From IMG/VR virus record IMGVR_UViG_3300031952_000146, positions 1 through 23,762 of that record: a DNA stretch of 23,762 nt; one strand, written 5' to 3'. Below the pieces are notes generated by a model. The model was not told the DNA's origin. It saw nothing but the letters and a program-made list of their open reading frames with translations, and did no database searches. Positions 1 through 7,013 of this stretch are shown piece by piece. The stretch's first letter is position 1. The number at the start of each line of letters is the position of its first letter. The stretch comes from a virus. The position numbers and the translations under genes are program-made.

Positions 1-1
1 T

Positions 2-340
2 ACTACCCCGAGATATATCCGGGTAAACTGCAGATCGGTGGGGATGGCTGCTGGCATCTATCGAGGGCAGATTACCATAACCTCACACGTGCAAGTGCTC
101 CCTTCACCCATAATAGACATTGAGCTAGAGATCAAGGGGCAATCAGAGCCGGTGCCAGAACCAGTGCCAGCGCCGGTCCCAGCCCCGGTCCCAGCCCCGG
201 ATCCACAGCCCGATCTACCGCCGGCGCCTGTACCGGAGGGCGATCCCATACCTGAGTCACCGCAGGCCTTCGGGATATGGGACCTTATCAAGCAGATCAT
301 TGACTGGATCCTGGAGAAAATCTTTAAGAAAGGAGGGTAG
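2..340 (+). CDS. BACON-like domain protein, 3' end (partial)
   Basis: The reading frame is open from the first base, so this is the C-terminal part of a longer protein. A methionine at base 38 exists but need not be the start. The first residues read as the end of a beta-sandwich: a GIYRGQITITS strand and then an SPIIDIELEIKG strand, which is how BACON or Ig-like domains usually end. A proline-rich linker of alternating PVPEPVPAPVPAP-type units follows, and then an amphipathic tail (FGIWDLIKQIIDWILEKIF) ending KKGG. The arrangement suggests an exposed structural or adhesion protein with a stiff linker and a membrane- or protein-binding tail; that role is inferred. The minus-strand frame opposite is a shadow of the proline/alanine codons. 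Confidence 0.6.
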   Translation, partial: TTPRYIRVNCRSVGMAAGIYRGQITITSHVQVLPSPIIDIELEIKGQSEPVPEPVPAPVPAPVPAPDPQPDLPPAPVPEGDPIPESPQAFGIWDLIKQIIDWILEKIFKKGG

Positions 341-473
341 AGAAGCTTTTGCCCGGTAGCAGCGGAGCAGCCGAGCGAAGGCGCTTGGCAGGGTGAGCGC
401 ATAGCAGGCGCCTTACGTAGCATTTAACGCGGCCCTGCCAGGTTGATTTAAGAAAGGGGGAAGAATCGAGATC
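341..473. other. Intergenic region with inverted repeats
   Basis: This 133-base gap has no convincing gene. TGGCAGGG at 386-393 is the exact reverse complement of CCCTGCCA at 433-440. Inside it, GGCGC at 380-384 can instead pair with GCGCC at 408-412, so two alternative folds are possible. No run of T follows either stem, so it is not a standard terminator. A purine-rich AAGAAAGGGGG tract near 451-461 lies 12 bases before the next start codon and may act as its ribosome site. Confidence 0.35.
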
Positions 474-920
474 ATGCTAAATAGGTTGCAGCTAGAAAGT
501 ATTTATGAACAGATCCCGAAGGTTGTTTGCCCCGAAGGATGCGGAAGATGCTGCGGCCCGGTATTCCCCAGCCTAGCTGAGCTTCACAATGTTAAGATCT
601 GGTGCGCAGAGCATCATGTTGAACATAGAGACTTCCTTGATATAACACAGGAAGGGGCATGTCCTTACCTTATCTCAGAACAGAAGTGTAGCATTTACTC
701 AGTACGGCCATTTCTTTGTCGGCTTTTAGGGGTAAGCCTTGATCTCTCATGCCCGCTGGGAAAATGCACTGCAGCCAGAATATTAAATCATTCTCAGAGC
801 GATGCGCTTTATGGGGCGGTCTATCTTCGAGGCAAGGAGAAGGCACGGACCATGAAGCACCGGCGAATTGTTAGGCAAGCGCTAGAAATCATAGAGAAAG
901 GGGGAATCAAATGCACTTAA
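474..920 (+). CDS. YkgJ-family cysteine-cluster protein
   Basis: The protein has 148 residues and the signature of the YkgJ / CxxCxxCC family (putative zinc- or iron-chelating domain). Cys19, Cys23, Cys26 and Cys27 form a CPEGCGRCC cluster. Cys63 (GACPYL), Cys72 (KCSIY), Cys82 (RPFLCRLLG) and Cys93/Cys98 complete the pattern. The CSIYSVRPFLCR stretch is the most typical part of the family. No signal peptide or membrane segment is seen, so it should be cytoplasmic. The biochemical function of the family is not settled; metal binding is the usual proposal. The stop overlaps the start of the DUF5131 gene by 10 bases, so the two are probably translated together. Confidence 0.85.
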   Translation: MLNRLQLESIYEQIPKVVCPEGCGRCCGPVFPSLAELHNVKIWCAEHHVEHRDFLDITQEGACPYLISEQKCSIYSVRPFLCRLLGVSLDLSCPLGKCTAARILNHSQSDALYGAVYLRGKEKARTMKHRRIVRQALEIIEKGGIKCT

Positions 921-1858
921 CGGATATCGAATGGGCGCAGAATCCAGATAGATCCCCGGGGTATACCTCGAATCCCCTCAGCGGGTGCTTGAATCACACG
1001 CCAGAGGGGTTATGCCTGGGTGGGCTATTTCCCTGTTACGCATGGAAATTAGCCCACACACGATTGAAGTCTCTATATTTGGCGAATCCCAATACTGCAG
1101 TCTCGCAGATAATAAGCGATATGCCACTCAATATGATGCAGAAACAGGTCGAGGCTGAGCTTGACCCCTTCTATCCTCGCTTCTGGGAAGAGAGGTTAAG
1201 TCAGCTTATCGGGCATGCTACTATCAAGCAAGTAGATGGCATACTAGCAGCTAAGCCACCGAAGGGGAAAGGAATCTTTATCTGTGATATGTCAGACCTG
1301 TTTGGTATCGGCGTCCCCGAAGAATGGACACGAAAAGTCCTGAGAGTTATTGAGCATACCAGCTATAACCGATATTATCTGCTCAGTAAGCAAGCTCAGA
1401 ACTTAATCAAGTTTAGTCCCTTCCCGGAGAATTGCTGGGTGGGGGTGACAGCTACGAATCAAGAATCCTATTATGAGGGCGTTAGCAACATAGCAAAGAT
1501 AGAGGCTAGGGTAAAATTCGTTAGCTTCGAGCCTTTATTGGAGCAGATCAATGGCGGCGAGTGCGCAGAAGAACATAGACTTGATTCGATTGATGAATTT
1601 GATTGGGTTATCATCGGCGCTTGTACCGGTTCGCTGGTTGATATGCAAGCGCTTCGTGCGAGATACCCAGCGCTAGAAGTGAGAGACAACAAGACTTTTA
1701 CCAAGTTTGTAGCTGTACCGCCTCCGGCATGGGTACGGGAGATCATTACCGCGGCTGATGCTGCTAATGTTCCGGTGTTTATCAAGGATAACATTCTGAA
1801 CACAGCCTGGGGCGATTACAGACTGACAGAGGGACGCCGGGAGTTTCCGAAAGGATAA
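911..1858 (+). CDS. DUF5131 (phage Gp37/Gp68 family) protein
   Basis: At 315 residues it matches the Gp37/Gp68 family in length and layout. It has the N-terminal IEWAQNP motif and then a three-cysteine motif at Cys26, Cys35 and Cys42 (ending PCYAWK). Later come WVGVTATNQE (177-186), VSFEPLLEQI (204-213), DWVIIGACTG (231-240) and VPVFIKDN (287-294). Related proteins usually have the cysteines packed more closely (about C-x7-C-x2-CYA), so the spacing here is expanded. The family is thought to resemble radical-SAM barrels with an iron-sulfur cluster, but no reaction is established. It overlaps the YkgJ gene and is followed 4 bases later by the zinc-ribbon gene, giving a three-gene cysteine-rich operon. 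Confidence 0.8.
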   Translation: MHLTDIEWAQNPDRSPGYTSNPLSGCLNHTPEGLCLGGLFPCYAWKLAHTRLKSLYLANPNTAVSQIISDMPLNMMQKQVEAELDPFYPRFWEERLSQLIGHATIKQVDGILAAKPPKGKGIFICDMSDLFGIGVPEEWTRKVLRVIEHTSYNRYYLLSKQAQNLIKFSPFPENCWVGVTATNQESYYEGVSNIAKIEARVKFVSFEPLLEQINGGECAEEHRLDSIDEFDWVIIGACTGSLVDMQALRARYPALEVRDNKTFTKFVAVPPPAWVREIITAADAANVPVFIKDNILNTAWGDYRLTEGRREFPKG

Positions 1859-1862
1859 AGCG

Positions 1863-2273
1863 ATGGCAGAGCTCACGGTAGGCGACAAATGCCCGGGATG
1901 CCATACCAGGACCTTAGAACTGGATCCAGAAGGTGATATTCACTGCTGGGGCTGTGGACGGACCTTCAAGAAAGGAGTTGAGCTAGTGGAAGAAAAACCG
2001 ATCAAGAAGCGAGGGCGCCCTAATCCTAAAGAAAGGGCCAAGTATTACGATGCGCATCGAGAGGATATTGTTCGAGATCTACAGAAGATCGGAACAGCAG
2101 AGACACGCAAGAAATGGGGGATTCCACCTAGTACGATGAAGTATATGCTACAGCGCTGGGCGAAGCCGGAGGATGATCCGTTGCCGGCTTTTCCCCCATT
2201 CTCCAATTCTTGGGATGCTTCGGTACAGATAGCATGGCTGCAGACATACGGTAAATTGCTAGATCAGCGCTGA
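1863..2273 (+). CDS. Zinc-ribbon, AT-hook and HTH protein
   Basis: This 136-residue protein is a likely DNA-binding protein. Cys10-x2-Cys13 and Cys28-x2-Cys31 form a four-cysteine zinc ribbon. Residues 48-56 (KKRGRPNPK) match the RGRP core of an AT-hook. Residues from about 60 to 100 (from RAKYYDAHREDIV to TMKYMLQRW) look like a helix-turn-helix of the kind used when a protein senses a site by an IPPSTMK recognition helix. It starts 4 bases after DUF5131, with AAAGGA just upstream as ribosome site. A palindrome covers its stop codon. It may regulate this operon or guide the two metal proteins to DNA; both ideas are inference. Confidence 0.6.
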   Translation: MAELTVGDKCPGCHTRTLELDPEGDIHCWGCGRTFKKGVELVEEKPIKKRGRPNPKERAKYYDAHREDIVRDLQKIGTAETRKKWGIPPSTMKYMLQRWAKPEDDPLPAFPPFSNSWDASVQIAWLQTYGKLLDQR

Positions 2274-2280
2274 TTGATCT
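2261..2280. promoter_or_regulatory. Palindromic operator-like site at a stop codon
   Basis: AGATCAGCGCTGATTGATCT contains a perfect 12-base palindrome, ATCAGCGCTGAT at 2263-2274. Outer arms AGATCA (2261-2266) and TGATCT (2275-2280) are also complementary. The TGA stop of the zinc-ribbon/HTH gene lies inside. It could be a protein-binding site for that product, or an RNA hairpin at the end of the message. No T run follows. Confidence 0.3.
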
Positions 2281-2303
2281 AACTTGCGCAATTTCGCAAA
2301 GTT
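2281..2303 (+). repeat. Imperfect inverted repeat
   Basis: AACTTGCG at 2281-2288 faces CGCAAAGTT at 2295-2303 across the six-base loop CAATTT. The arms pair perfectly except for one bulged A. The site sits just before a 42-codon reading frame and could be an operator or an RNA hairpin in its leader. Confidence 0.3.
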
Positions 2304-2316
2304 GTATGGTTGCATC

Positions 2317-2445
2317 ATGAAACCAGAACTTCGTTTCAGGAATGAGCTATTTCGTATCGTCAATGGGGCTTTGCGTCTCAACATTGATAAAGTTCGTAAA
2401 CTGAAGCTGAGTGGACGACTTTTCGGCTTCATTTCAGCAAACTAG
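2317..2445 (+). CDS. Possible small basic protein (42 aa)
   Basis: An ATG-started frame of 42 codons encodes a basic peptide rich in Arg, Lys and Leu (MKPELRFRNELFRIVNG at the start, KVRKLKLSGRLF in the second half). It ends 22 bases before a strong terminator, so it would be the last gene of the transcript. Against it, no clear ribosome site precedes the ATG. A five-codon frame (MVAS then stop) starting at 2306 ends in an ATGA overlap with it, which would allow coupled translation. No family is recognised. Confidence 0.3.
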   Translation: MKPELRFRNELFRIVNGALRLNIDKVRKLKLSGRLFGFISAN

Positions 2446-2467
2446 TCCAGTGATCCCAGCAAAGAGA

Positions 2468-2491
2468 GGGGCTTAACACGCCCCTTTTTTT
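2468..2491 (+). terminator. Rho-independent terminator
   Basis: GGGGC at 2468-2472 pairs with GCCCC at 2480-2484 across a seven-base loop (TTAACAC), followed directly by seven T residues at 2485-2491. This would end the YkgJ/DUF5131/zinc-ribbon transcript. Confidence 0.8.
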
Positions 2492-2851
2492 GTGCCATTT
2501 TTCGCTCGAGGCTTTTACCTCTATTCGTGTTTCTAGCTATGCAGAAATCTCTCGAGGCTTGTCTTGATCAATTCGATGTTTTCTCCACGCCGGCAAACTT
2601 TATCCCCCATCCTTAGCCCTCCCAGGGACCATCCAGCCCGCTTTTCAGCCCCATGATCCCTGTTATTGCCCGGTAATAATTCCGCATCCTTTTACCAGGG
2701 CTAACTTGACAGTCTTTTCCGCTCATCGTATCCAGCAGCGCTCCAGATAGTAATGTTTTGGCGGTGAATTACCATGATCAGTTTGGAATCTCTTCCCCTG
2801 GCCACTTTGCTAATAATATTACCGCTCAAATGCCAAGGTTATAGCAGGGGC
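2492..2851. other. Non-coding stretch between transcripts
   Basis: About 360 bases hold no convincing gene. A 10-base direct repeat CTCGAGGCTT occurs at 2505-2514 and 2551-2560. A near-perfect 17-base palindrome, TTATTGCCCGGTAATAA, lies at 2663-2679 and could be an operator. The minus strand has only very short frames (2533-2610 and 2613-2687, 25 and 24 codons). This spacer separates the terminator of the first operon from the promoter of the packaging genes, so it may be a control region or the scar of a lost gene. Confidence 0.5.
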
Positions 2852-2880
2852 TTGACAACTATGGTCTACTCAAATACTAT
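2852..2880 (+). promoter_or_regulatory. Sigma-70-like promoter for the packaging genes
   Basis: A consensus -35 box TTGACA at 2852-2857 is followed by a 17-base spacer and TACTAT at 2875-2880, which matches four of six consensus -10 bases. Transcription would begin near 2887, right before a GGGGAG tract and 22 bases before the start of the small zinc-ribbon gene. Confidence 0.6.
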
Positions 2881-2908
2881 TGCCTAAGGGGAGATTAAGC
2901 ATAGGCTA

Positions 2909-3097
2909 ATGAACACGAGCGAACGAGCAATTCGATGGCAGTGTGGCCTCTGCCGGAAAGTTTGGACTGAGGCAGACTTAAATAATCGTTTTTGCTGTCC
3001 CTATTGTGGTGCGCAATATCTCATTCTCCTGTTACAGAAAGGCGAACAGTCCTTTGATAATTGCTGGACAATATCAGAAGACGAGGTTGCAGTGTGA
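2909..3097 (+). CDS. Small zinc-ribbon protein
   Basis: This 62-residue protein is little more than one zinc ribbon: Cys12-x2-Cys15 (QCGLCRKVW) and Cys29/Cys30 with Cys33 (CCPYCGAQY). The Trp and Tyr around the knuckles are normal for the fold. It is the first gene after the 2852-2880 promoter. The nearest ribosome-site-like tract, GGGGAG at 2888-2893, is far from the ATG, so start efficiency may be low. Its stop overlaps the GTG start of the HNH gene (GTGA), so the two are probably translationally coupled. Small zinc ribbons of this kind may bind nucleic acid or partner proteins; the role here is unknown. Confidence 0.6.
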   Translation: MNTSERAIRWQCGLCRKVWTEADLNNRFCCPYCGAQYLILLLQKGEQSFDNCWTISEDEVAV

Positions 3098-3549
3098 CAG
3101 GCAATATGAAGAACCCGCCAATAAAAAAGAAGGCACCGAATTTGCGTGATTGGAGATTAGCGGTTTTATCCAGGGATAATAATATTTGCCGGAAATGCGG
3201 GTCGAAAAAGCATGTTGTTGCTCATCATATCAAGTCACGCTATACCTATCCGGGACTGAGACTAAGAGTTGACAATGGCATAAGCCTCTGCCGAAGGTGC
3301 CATGCAGAGTTGAAAGAGTATGCACTCAGATTATTGCCAATGTCGAGGCTGGGTGCCTATCCTAGCGGTATTAATCTAGAGGAACTCGGTCAAGAGATCC
3401 GGCATATGACACGCCGGCAGGGCATCTATCGTGTCCTCAAGACTGAGCTTTCTCTCAGAGGTTATTGGAAAGCACGTCCCCGCGGGGATCCCAAGAAAGG
3501 GTATAGAGGCATGGAGCATACTTTCAGTCGATTAAGCAAGGGCAAATAG
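3094..3549 (+). CDS. HNH endonuclease
   Basis: The protein is a compact HNH nuclease of 151 residues when started at the GTG at 3094. That start overlaps the upstream stop as GTGA and has GAGG seven bases before it; an ATG at 3106 is the alternative. Counting from the GTG, the core runs from Asn17 to Ala71. It has zinc-type Cys32/Cys35 (ICRKCG), the first catalytic histidine in AHHIK (44-45), Asn61 in VDNGISLC, and Cys66/Cys69 with His70 in CRRCH. Such HNH proteins often sit next to terminase genes of HK97-type phages, where some are needed for specific packaging cuts with TerL. Position upstream of TerS fits that role. Confidence 0.85.
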   Translation: MTGNMKNPPIKKKAPNLRDWRLAVLSRDNNICRKCGSKKHVVAHHIKSRYTYPGLRLRVDNGISLCRRCHAELKEYALRLLPMSRLGAYPSGINLEELGQEIRHMTRRQGIYRVLKTELSLRGYWKARPRGDPKKGYRGMEHTFSRLSKGK

Positions 3550-3579
3550 CATGGGGAAGGCTTATCAGGAGAAGGAAAC

Positions 3580-3993
3580 ATGAATTTACCATACGCAGAA
3601 GATGTTGGCCACTACTGGCAAACAAGCTGTAGTTCGCCCGATATGTGGATAGACCGAGCAAAGAAGGTCATAAGAGATATGGGTGGCGAGATAATAGCCG
3701 ATGGCTTCGGGTCTACCAATGAACAGGCAGCATATATGCTCGCCTTCAAATTCAAAGAGCAACGATACAAGGTTGTCTGGCCTGTACTCCCGACATACTC
3801 AGGCAAAGAAACTGCGGCTAAAACGCAGGCAACCACGATGCTTTACCACGATGTCAAGGCTAAGGCTATGACTGCAAGTGTGTTAGGAGTTGAGGCAGCT
3901 TTCTTTGCCTACATGATGCTACCAGATGGCAGGGTAAGCAGCGAACTAGCGAAACCAGAATTAGCAGAGGTATTTCCGAAATTACTAACATAA
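3580..3993 (+). CDS. Conserved-looking phage protein of unknown function
   Basis: I do not recognise this 137-residue protein. It looks like a folded single-domain soluble protein. It has an N-terminal helix (MWIDRAKKVIRDMGG), a strand pair around AYMLAFKFKEQRYKVVWPVLP, a helix with KTQATTMLYHDVKAKA, and a final AFFAYMMLPDGR turn followed by LAEVFPKLL. There is no signal peptide. AGGAGAAGGAAAC precedes the ATG as ribosome site. It lies between the HNH nuclease and the probable small terminase, so a role in DNA handling or packaging is possible but not shown. Confidence 0.55.
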   Translation: MNLPYAEDVGHYWQTSCSSPDMWIDRAKKVIRDMGGEIIADGFGSTNEQAAYMLAFKFKEQRYKVVWPVLPTYSGKETAAKTQATTMLYHDVKAKAMTASVLGVEAAFFAYMMLPDGRVSSELAKPELAEVFPKLLT

Positions 3994-4026
3994 GGCTTCT
4001 CAGGAAGTAATGGAGGTATGACAGGG

Positions 4027-4677
4027 ATGAAGGCCTCTAAGGAACAGAAAGCGCTATGGCGCCAGGAGCGTACCAAGCAGAAGGCTGAGATGCTGTTTAT
4101 GGTTTACCGCTTCTTGGGCGTTGATCGCAGCTTACCCAAGTTAGCTGAAATGTGCAGTCAGATGGGGGTGAAATGCTCCATTCGCACGCTGCAAAAGTAT
4201 TCGGTGAGGTTTGAGTGGCAAAAGAGATTCCTGGAGCTTAACGCTATCGAGGTCCAGCGCAGGGAAAAAGCCCTAGCTACTCAGGTGGAGAAGATGAACG
4301 ATCGGCATGTTCAATTCGCCCAGGGGCTTCTGGGACTTGCTGCTGGCGGGTTAAACTTCTTCCAGCAGTTAATGAAGGACACAGAGCGCGGGAAGACGTT
4401 AGCCATGTCGATCCCCGAAGTGGTCCAGCTGTACCGCAGCGCACAGACCGGAGAAAGGCTTGCTCGGGGAGAAGCCACCAGCCGGGTAGAAGTCTGGATC
4501 CAGCTTGCCTCTACCGTAGTGAGGGAGTTTGCTCTGATCTTCCTGGCTGTGAACGAGCTTCCAAATCCTACTGAGCGCAAGGCTGAATTCATTCGGTTAT
4601 CGGATGATATGATGCGCCGATACTATTCAGAGACATCACGAACACAGCTTGAAACCTATACGCAAAGAGAGGGGTAA
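4027..4677 (+). CDS. Probable small terminase subunit
   Basis: The N-terminal part (about residues 15-65) is helical, with a likely helix-turn-helix ending in CSIRTLQKYSVRFEWQKRF. A long helical region rich in Glu, Arg and Gln follows, with an oligomerisation-like middle (VQFAQGLLGLAAGGLNFFQQL). That layout is usual for TerS, which binds the packaging site and feeds DNA to TerL. The call rests mainly on architecture and on its place just before TerL; identity with a specific family was not seen. ATG 4027 is chosen over ATG 4018 because GGAGG at 4012-4016 sits 10 bases from the former and only 1 from the latter. Confidence 0.6.
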   Translation: MKASKEQKALWRQERTKQKAEMLFMVYRFLGVDRSLPKLAEMCSQMGVKCSIRTLQKYSVRFEWQKRFLELNAIEVQRREKALATQVEKMNDRHVQFAQGLLGLAAGGLNFFQQLMKDTERGKTLAMSIPEVVQLYRSAQTGERLARGEATSRVEVWIQLASTVVREFALIFLAVNELPNPTERKAEFIRLSDDMMRRYYSETSRTQLETYTQREG

Positions 4678-4778
4678 TCATGGGAAAGACGGAATGACAG
4701 ACCCCGCCTTTTCGAGGGGTGGCAACAAATCACCCGGGTATATTAACCAGCAGTTAATAGACTGTTTAGAGGACATCC

Positions 4779-5402
4779 ATGAAATTTAATCCATCGCCGA
4801 CCAAATTGGTGCGTGTTCTTGATAAGGATGGGCATGTGACAAAAGTAGTGCCTAAAATTGGCGAGATAAGGGCAGGTTATGAGATTGGCTATGGTTATAG
4901 CAATAAATTTATATGGGGTGCCTGTGAAGTCTGTGGTAAAGAACGATGGGTTGGATTAATCAGAGGTCACCCTCACCATAGACGTTGTAATCCTTGTGCA
5001 AATAGGGAGGCAGGGAAGGGCCATTCTCGTAATAGAAGCTCATGGTGGAAAGGTGGGCGTATACTAGACCACAGGGGCTATATATACATTTCGTTAGAAT
5101 CTGGGGATTTCTTTTATCCAATGACAAACAAACAAGGTTATGTATTTGAGCATCGTCTTGTCATGGCAAAACATCTTGGCAGATGTCTTCACTCTTGGGA
5201 ACTTGTCCATCACAAAAATCATGTTCGTGATGACAACCGAATAGAAAATCTTCAGCTCGTTACAGATGATAGGCATAACCAAATCACTATTCTGGAAAAT
5301 AAGATAAGTAATCAAGCAAAAGAGATCGCACAATTGAAGAAGCAGATGTGCTTATTAAATAGAGCACAAAGGCGGAAATTGAAAGTACGGAGGCATAAAT
5401 AG
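4779..5402 (+). CDS. HNH homing-type endonuclease
   Basis: The 207-residue protein has a four-cysteine zinc finger near its centre (Cys49, Cys52, Cys70, Cys73) and a C-terminal HNH_3-type core. The core starts at GYVFEHRLVMAKHLG (120-134), has the catalytic-type pair His144-His145 in VHHKNHVRDDNRIENL, and ends near RHNQ (165-168). A basic coiled-coil tail follows. It sits between the two terminase genes and is AT-rich: 5281-5340 has 18 G/C in 60, against 35 in 60 at 6061-6120 in TerL. GAGG lies a few bases before its ATG. It is most likely a free-standing homing endonuclease that spreads by cutting terminase regions that lack it. Confidence 0.8.
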   Translation: MKFNPSPTKLVRVLDKDGHVTKVVPKIGEIRAGYEIGYGYSNKFIWGACEVCGKERWVGLIRGHPHHRRCNPCANREAGKGHSRNRSSWWKGGRILDHRGYIYISLESGDFFYPMTNKQGYVFEHRLVMAKHLGRCLHSWELVHHKNHVRDDNRIENLQLVTDDRHNQITILENKISNQAKEIAQLKKQMCLLNRAQRRKLKVRRHK

Positions 5403-5415
5403 GAACTTATCCTCG

Positions 5416-5435
5416 GGGCGTCTTAATGAGCGCCC
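5416..5435 (+). promoter_or_regulatory. Hairpin enclosing the TerL start codon
   Basis: GGGCG at 5416-5420 pairs with CGCCC at 5431-5435, leaving the ATG of the large terminase (5426-5428) in the 10-base loop. The only ribosome-site-like bases (GGGG) lie within the stem. In mRNA this could restrain TerL translation. Confidence 0.35.
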
Positions 5436-6865
5436 ACATCGGAAGTGAGGTTGCTGATACCGACTGGCTGCGTGATCCCGCTTCGCTCGCCGAAAAGCTA
5501 TCAGGCGGGCGCTGGAGGCGGTATCATCATCTCGATTTCATATCTAACAAGGTCAAGGAACTCGAAAACCGGCCTATCTTCCTGATAGTCACAATTCCGC
5601 CCAGGCATGGCAAATCGGAATTGATTTCTCATTGGACGCCAGTTTGGTTTCTTAAACGCTGGCCTTACAAACATGTGATTCTCGCGTCTTATCAGGCTGG
5701 CTTTGCCGCCGACTGGGGCGGCGTTGTCAGGAATTCGATTGTTGAACACGAAGCACAACTTGGCCTTTCCTTAGCGATGGACACAAGGTCAAAATCACAG
5801 TGGCGCATAAAAGGCTATGGTGGGGGCATGTTAGCCTCTGGAGTGATGGGTCCGATCACCGGGCATGGGGGAGATCTACTGATTATCGATGATCCCATAA
5901 AATCGCAGAAAGAGGCCCTATCTCTGGTATACCGGGAGTCTATTAAGCAGTGGTATAGATCCACATTTCGAACCAGAGCGCAACCTAACGCCTCGATTAT
6001 TTTATTACAAACTCGCTGGCATGAGGATGATCTAGCTGGGTATCTTATAAGCGAATCTCGAAAGCCGGAGAGCGATCTTCCCCGGGATCCCTGGGAGGTG
6101 ATCAATCTTCCAGCGTTAGCAGAACCGGATGATCCTCTGGGTCGTCCTGAGGGGGAAGCGCTCTGGCCTGAAATGTACCCGAGGCAATCTTTACTCCAAG
6201 TCAGAGAGGCAATCGGCCCCTACTGGTATGCAGCAGAATATCAAGGCTATCCCCGGCCAGAAGGGGGATCGATCATCAAAGAAGCTTGGTTTCAGTATTA
6301 TTCAGATCAAGAAAATCCCCTGGTCAATGAAAGCATCAAGGTGGAACGGTGCATCCAGGTCTGGGATACAGCTTTTGAGCTTGACGATTCTTCTTCCCGG
6401 AGCGCGTGCATGACCTGGGTAAAAGCCGGCGCGTTCTTTTATGTGATCGATGTCTGGGCCAAGCGGGTAGAGTTCCCGGATCTGATCCAGGCTGCAAAGA
6501 TGAAATATGCTCAATGGAAGCCAACGCACATTTACATTGAGCATAAAGCATCCGGCCATTCTCTGGTGCAGCAGTTACGCAGAGACACCAACTTGCCGAT
6601 CATTCCGGTCAAGGCTGATACTGATAAGGCATCGAGATTGAACGCTGTTTCGGGTATTGTCGAAGCGGGAAGGGTGAAGCTTCCAGCGCAGGCGCCCTGG
6701 CTGTCTGATTTTCTGTACGAGGTCTGCTCGTTCCCTGCTGCCAAGACTGACGATATTGCAGATTGCTTCGCTCATGGATTGATGCAAATGCACCCATCGC
6801 TGGGTAAGGGAGATCTGCCGGTCCGACGGGGAGTGAAGGAATCGATCTGGAAACGAACAGAATGA
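5426..6865 (+). CDS. terL: Large terminase subunit (ATPase and nuclease)
   Basis: A complete 479-residue TerL, the motor that cuts and pumps phage DNA into the prohead. The ATPase half has Walker A at residues 57-65 (IPPRHGKSE), Walker B at 150-156 (DLLIIDD) and a coupling motif LLQTRWHEDD near 193-202. The nuclease half has the expected acidic metal ligands: Asp314 (VWDTAFE), Glu372 (IYIEHKASG) and Asp442/Asp443/Asp446 (TDDIADCF). No motif is missing. The start has only a weak ribosome site inside a small hairpin. The gene is unusually rich in GATC (19 counted by eye). Its neighbours, TerS upstream and the portal farther on, fit a head-filling packaging module, although appendage genes lie between TerL and the portal. 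Confidence 0.95.
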   Translation: MSAHIGSEVADTDWLRDPASLAEKLSGGRWRRYHHLDFISNKVKELENRPIFLIVTIPPRHGKSELISHWTPVWFLKRWPYKHVILASYQAGFAADWGGVVRNSIVEHEAQLGLSLAMDTRSKSQWRIKGYGGGMLASGVMGPITGHGGDLLIIDDPIKSQKEALSLVYRESIKQWYRSTFRTRAQPNASIILLQTRWHEDDLAGYLISESRKPESDLPRDPWEVINLPALAEPDDPLGRPEGEALWPEMYPRQSLLQVREAIGPYWYAAEYQGYPRPEGGSIIKEAWFQYYSDQENPLVNESIKVERCIQVWDTAFELDDSSSRSACMTWVKAGAFFYVIDVWAKRVEFPDLIQAAKMKYAQWKPTHIYIEHKASGHSLVQQLRRDTNLPIIPVKADTDKASRLNAVSGIVEAGRVKLPAQAPWLSDFLYEVCSFPAAKTDDIADCFAHGLMQMHPSLGKGDLPVRRGVKESIWKRTE

Positions 6866-6897
6866 TCCCTTGCATAATTAACATAATGAGGGGTATC

Positions 6898-7011
6898 ATG
6901 GATATAAGGTTGTCCATGGGATTCGCAATTCGTCTTTGTTACTTAGCTGGCCCGGAGAGGGTGAAACAGCAGAGCCATCCTGCAGATGGCTTTTGCCTTT
7001 TTAGGGGGTGA
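6898..7011 (+). CDS. Possible small protein (37 aa) after TerL
   Basis: A 37-codon ATG frame with a fair ribosome site (GAGGGG, four bases upstream) runs to a TGA at 7009-7011, two bases before the next gene. Its 3' half is the terminator-like hairpin at 6973-6991, so the protein sequence there may simply be the hairpin read as codons. No family is recognised and the case is weak. Confidence 0.2.
   Translation: MDIRLSMGFAIRLCYLAGPERVKQQSHPADGFCLFRG
6973..7002 (+). terminator. Terminator after the large terminase
   Basis: AGCCATC at 6973-6979 pairs perfectly with GATGGCT at 6985-6991 around a CTGCA loop, followed by TTTGCCTTTTT. It probably ends or thins transcription leaving TerL before the next cassette. 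The interruption of the T run by GCC makes partial read-through likely. Confidence 0.65.
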
Positions 7012-7013
7012 TC

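Noticed and set aside
58-423. Minus-strand frame opposite the Pro-rich gene
   Set aside because: Gly/Ala/Thr-rich shadow of proline codons.
2533-2687. Two short minus-strand frames
   Set aside because: At 25 and 24 codons, with no family match, they are below what can be supported, though one has a fair ribosome site.
2706-2734. Second TTGACA with TATCCA
   Set aside because: The -10 matches only three of six bases and the site leads to no gene.
2814-2822. TAATATTAC, the nicking motif of CRESS-DNA viruses
   Set aside because: There is no surrounding stem-loop and no Rep gene; a nine-base match is likely chance in a 23.8 kb phage region.
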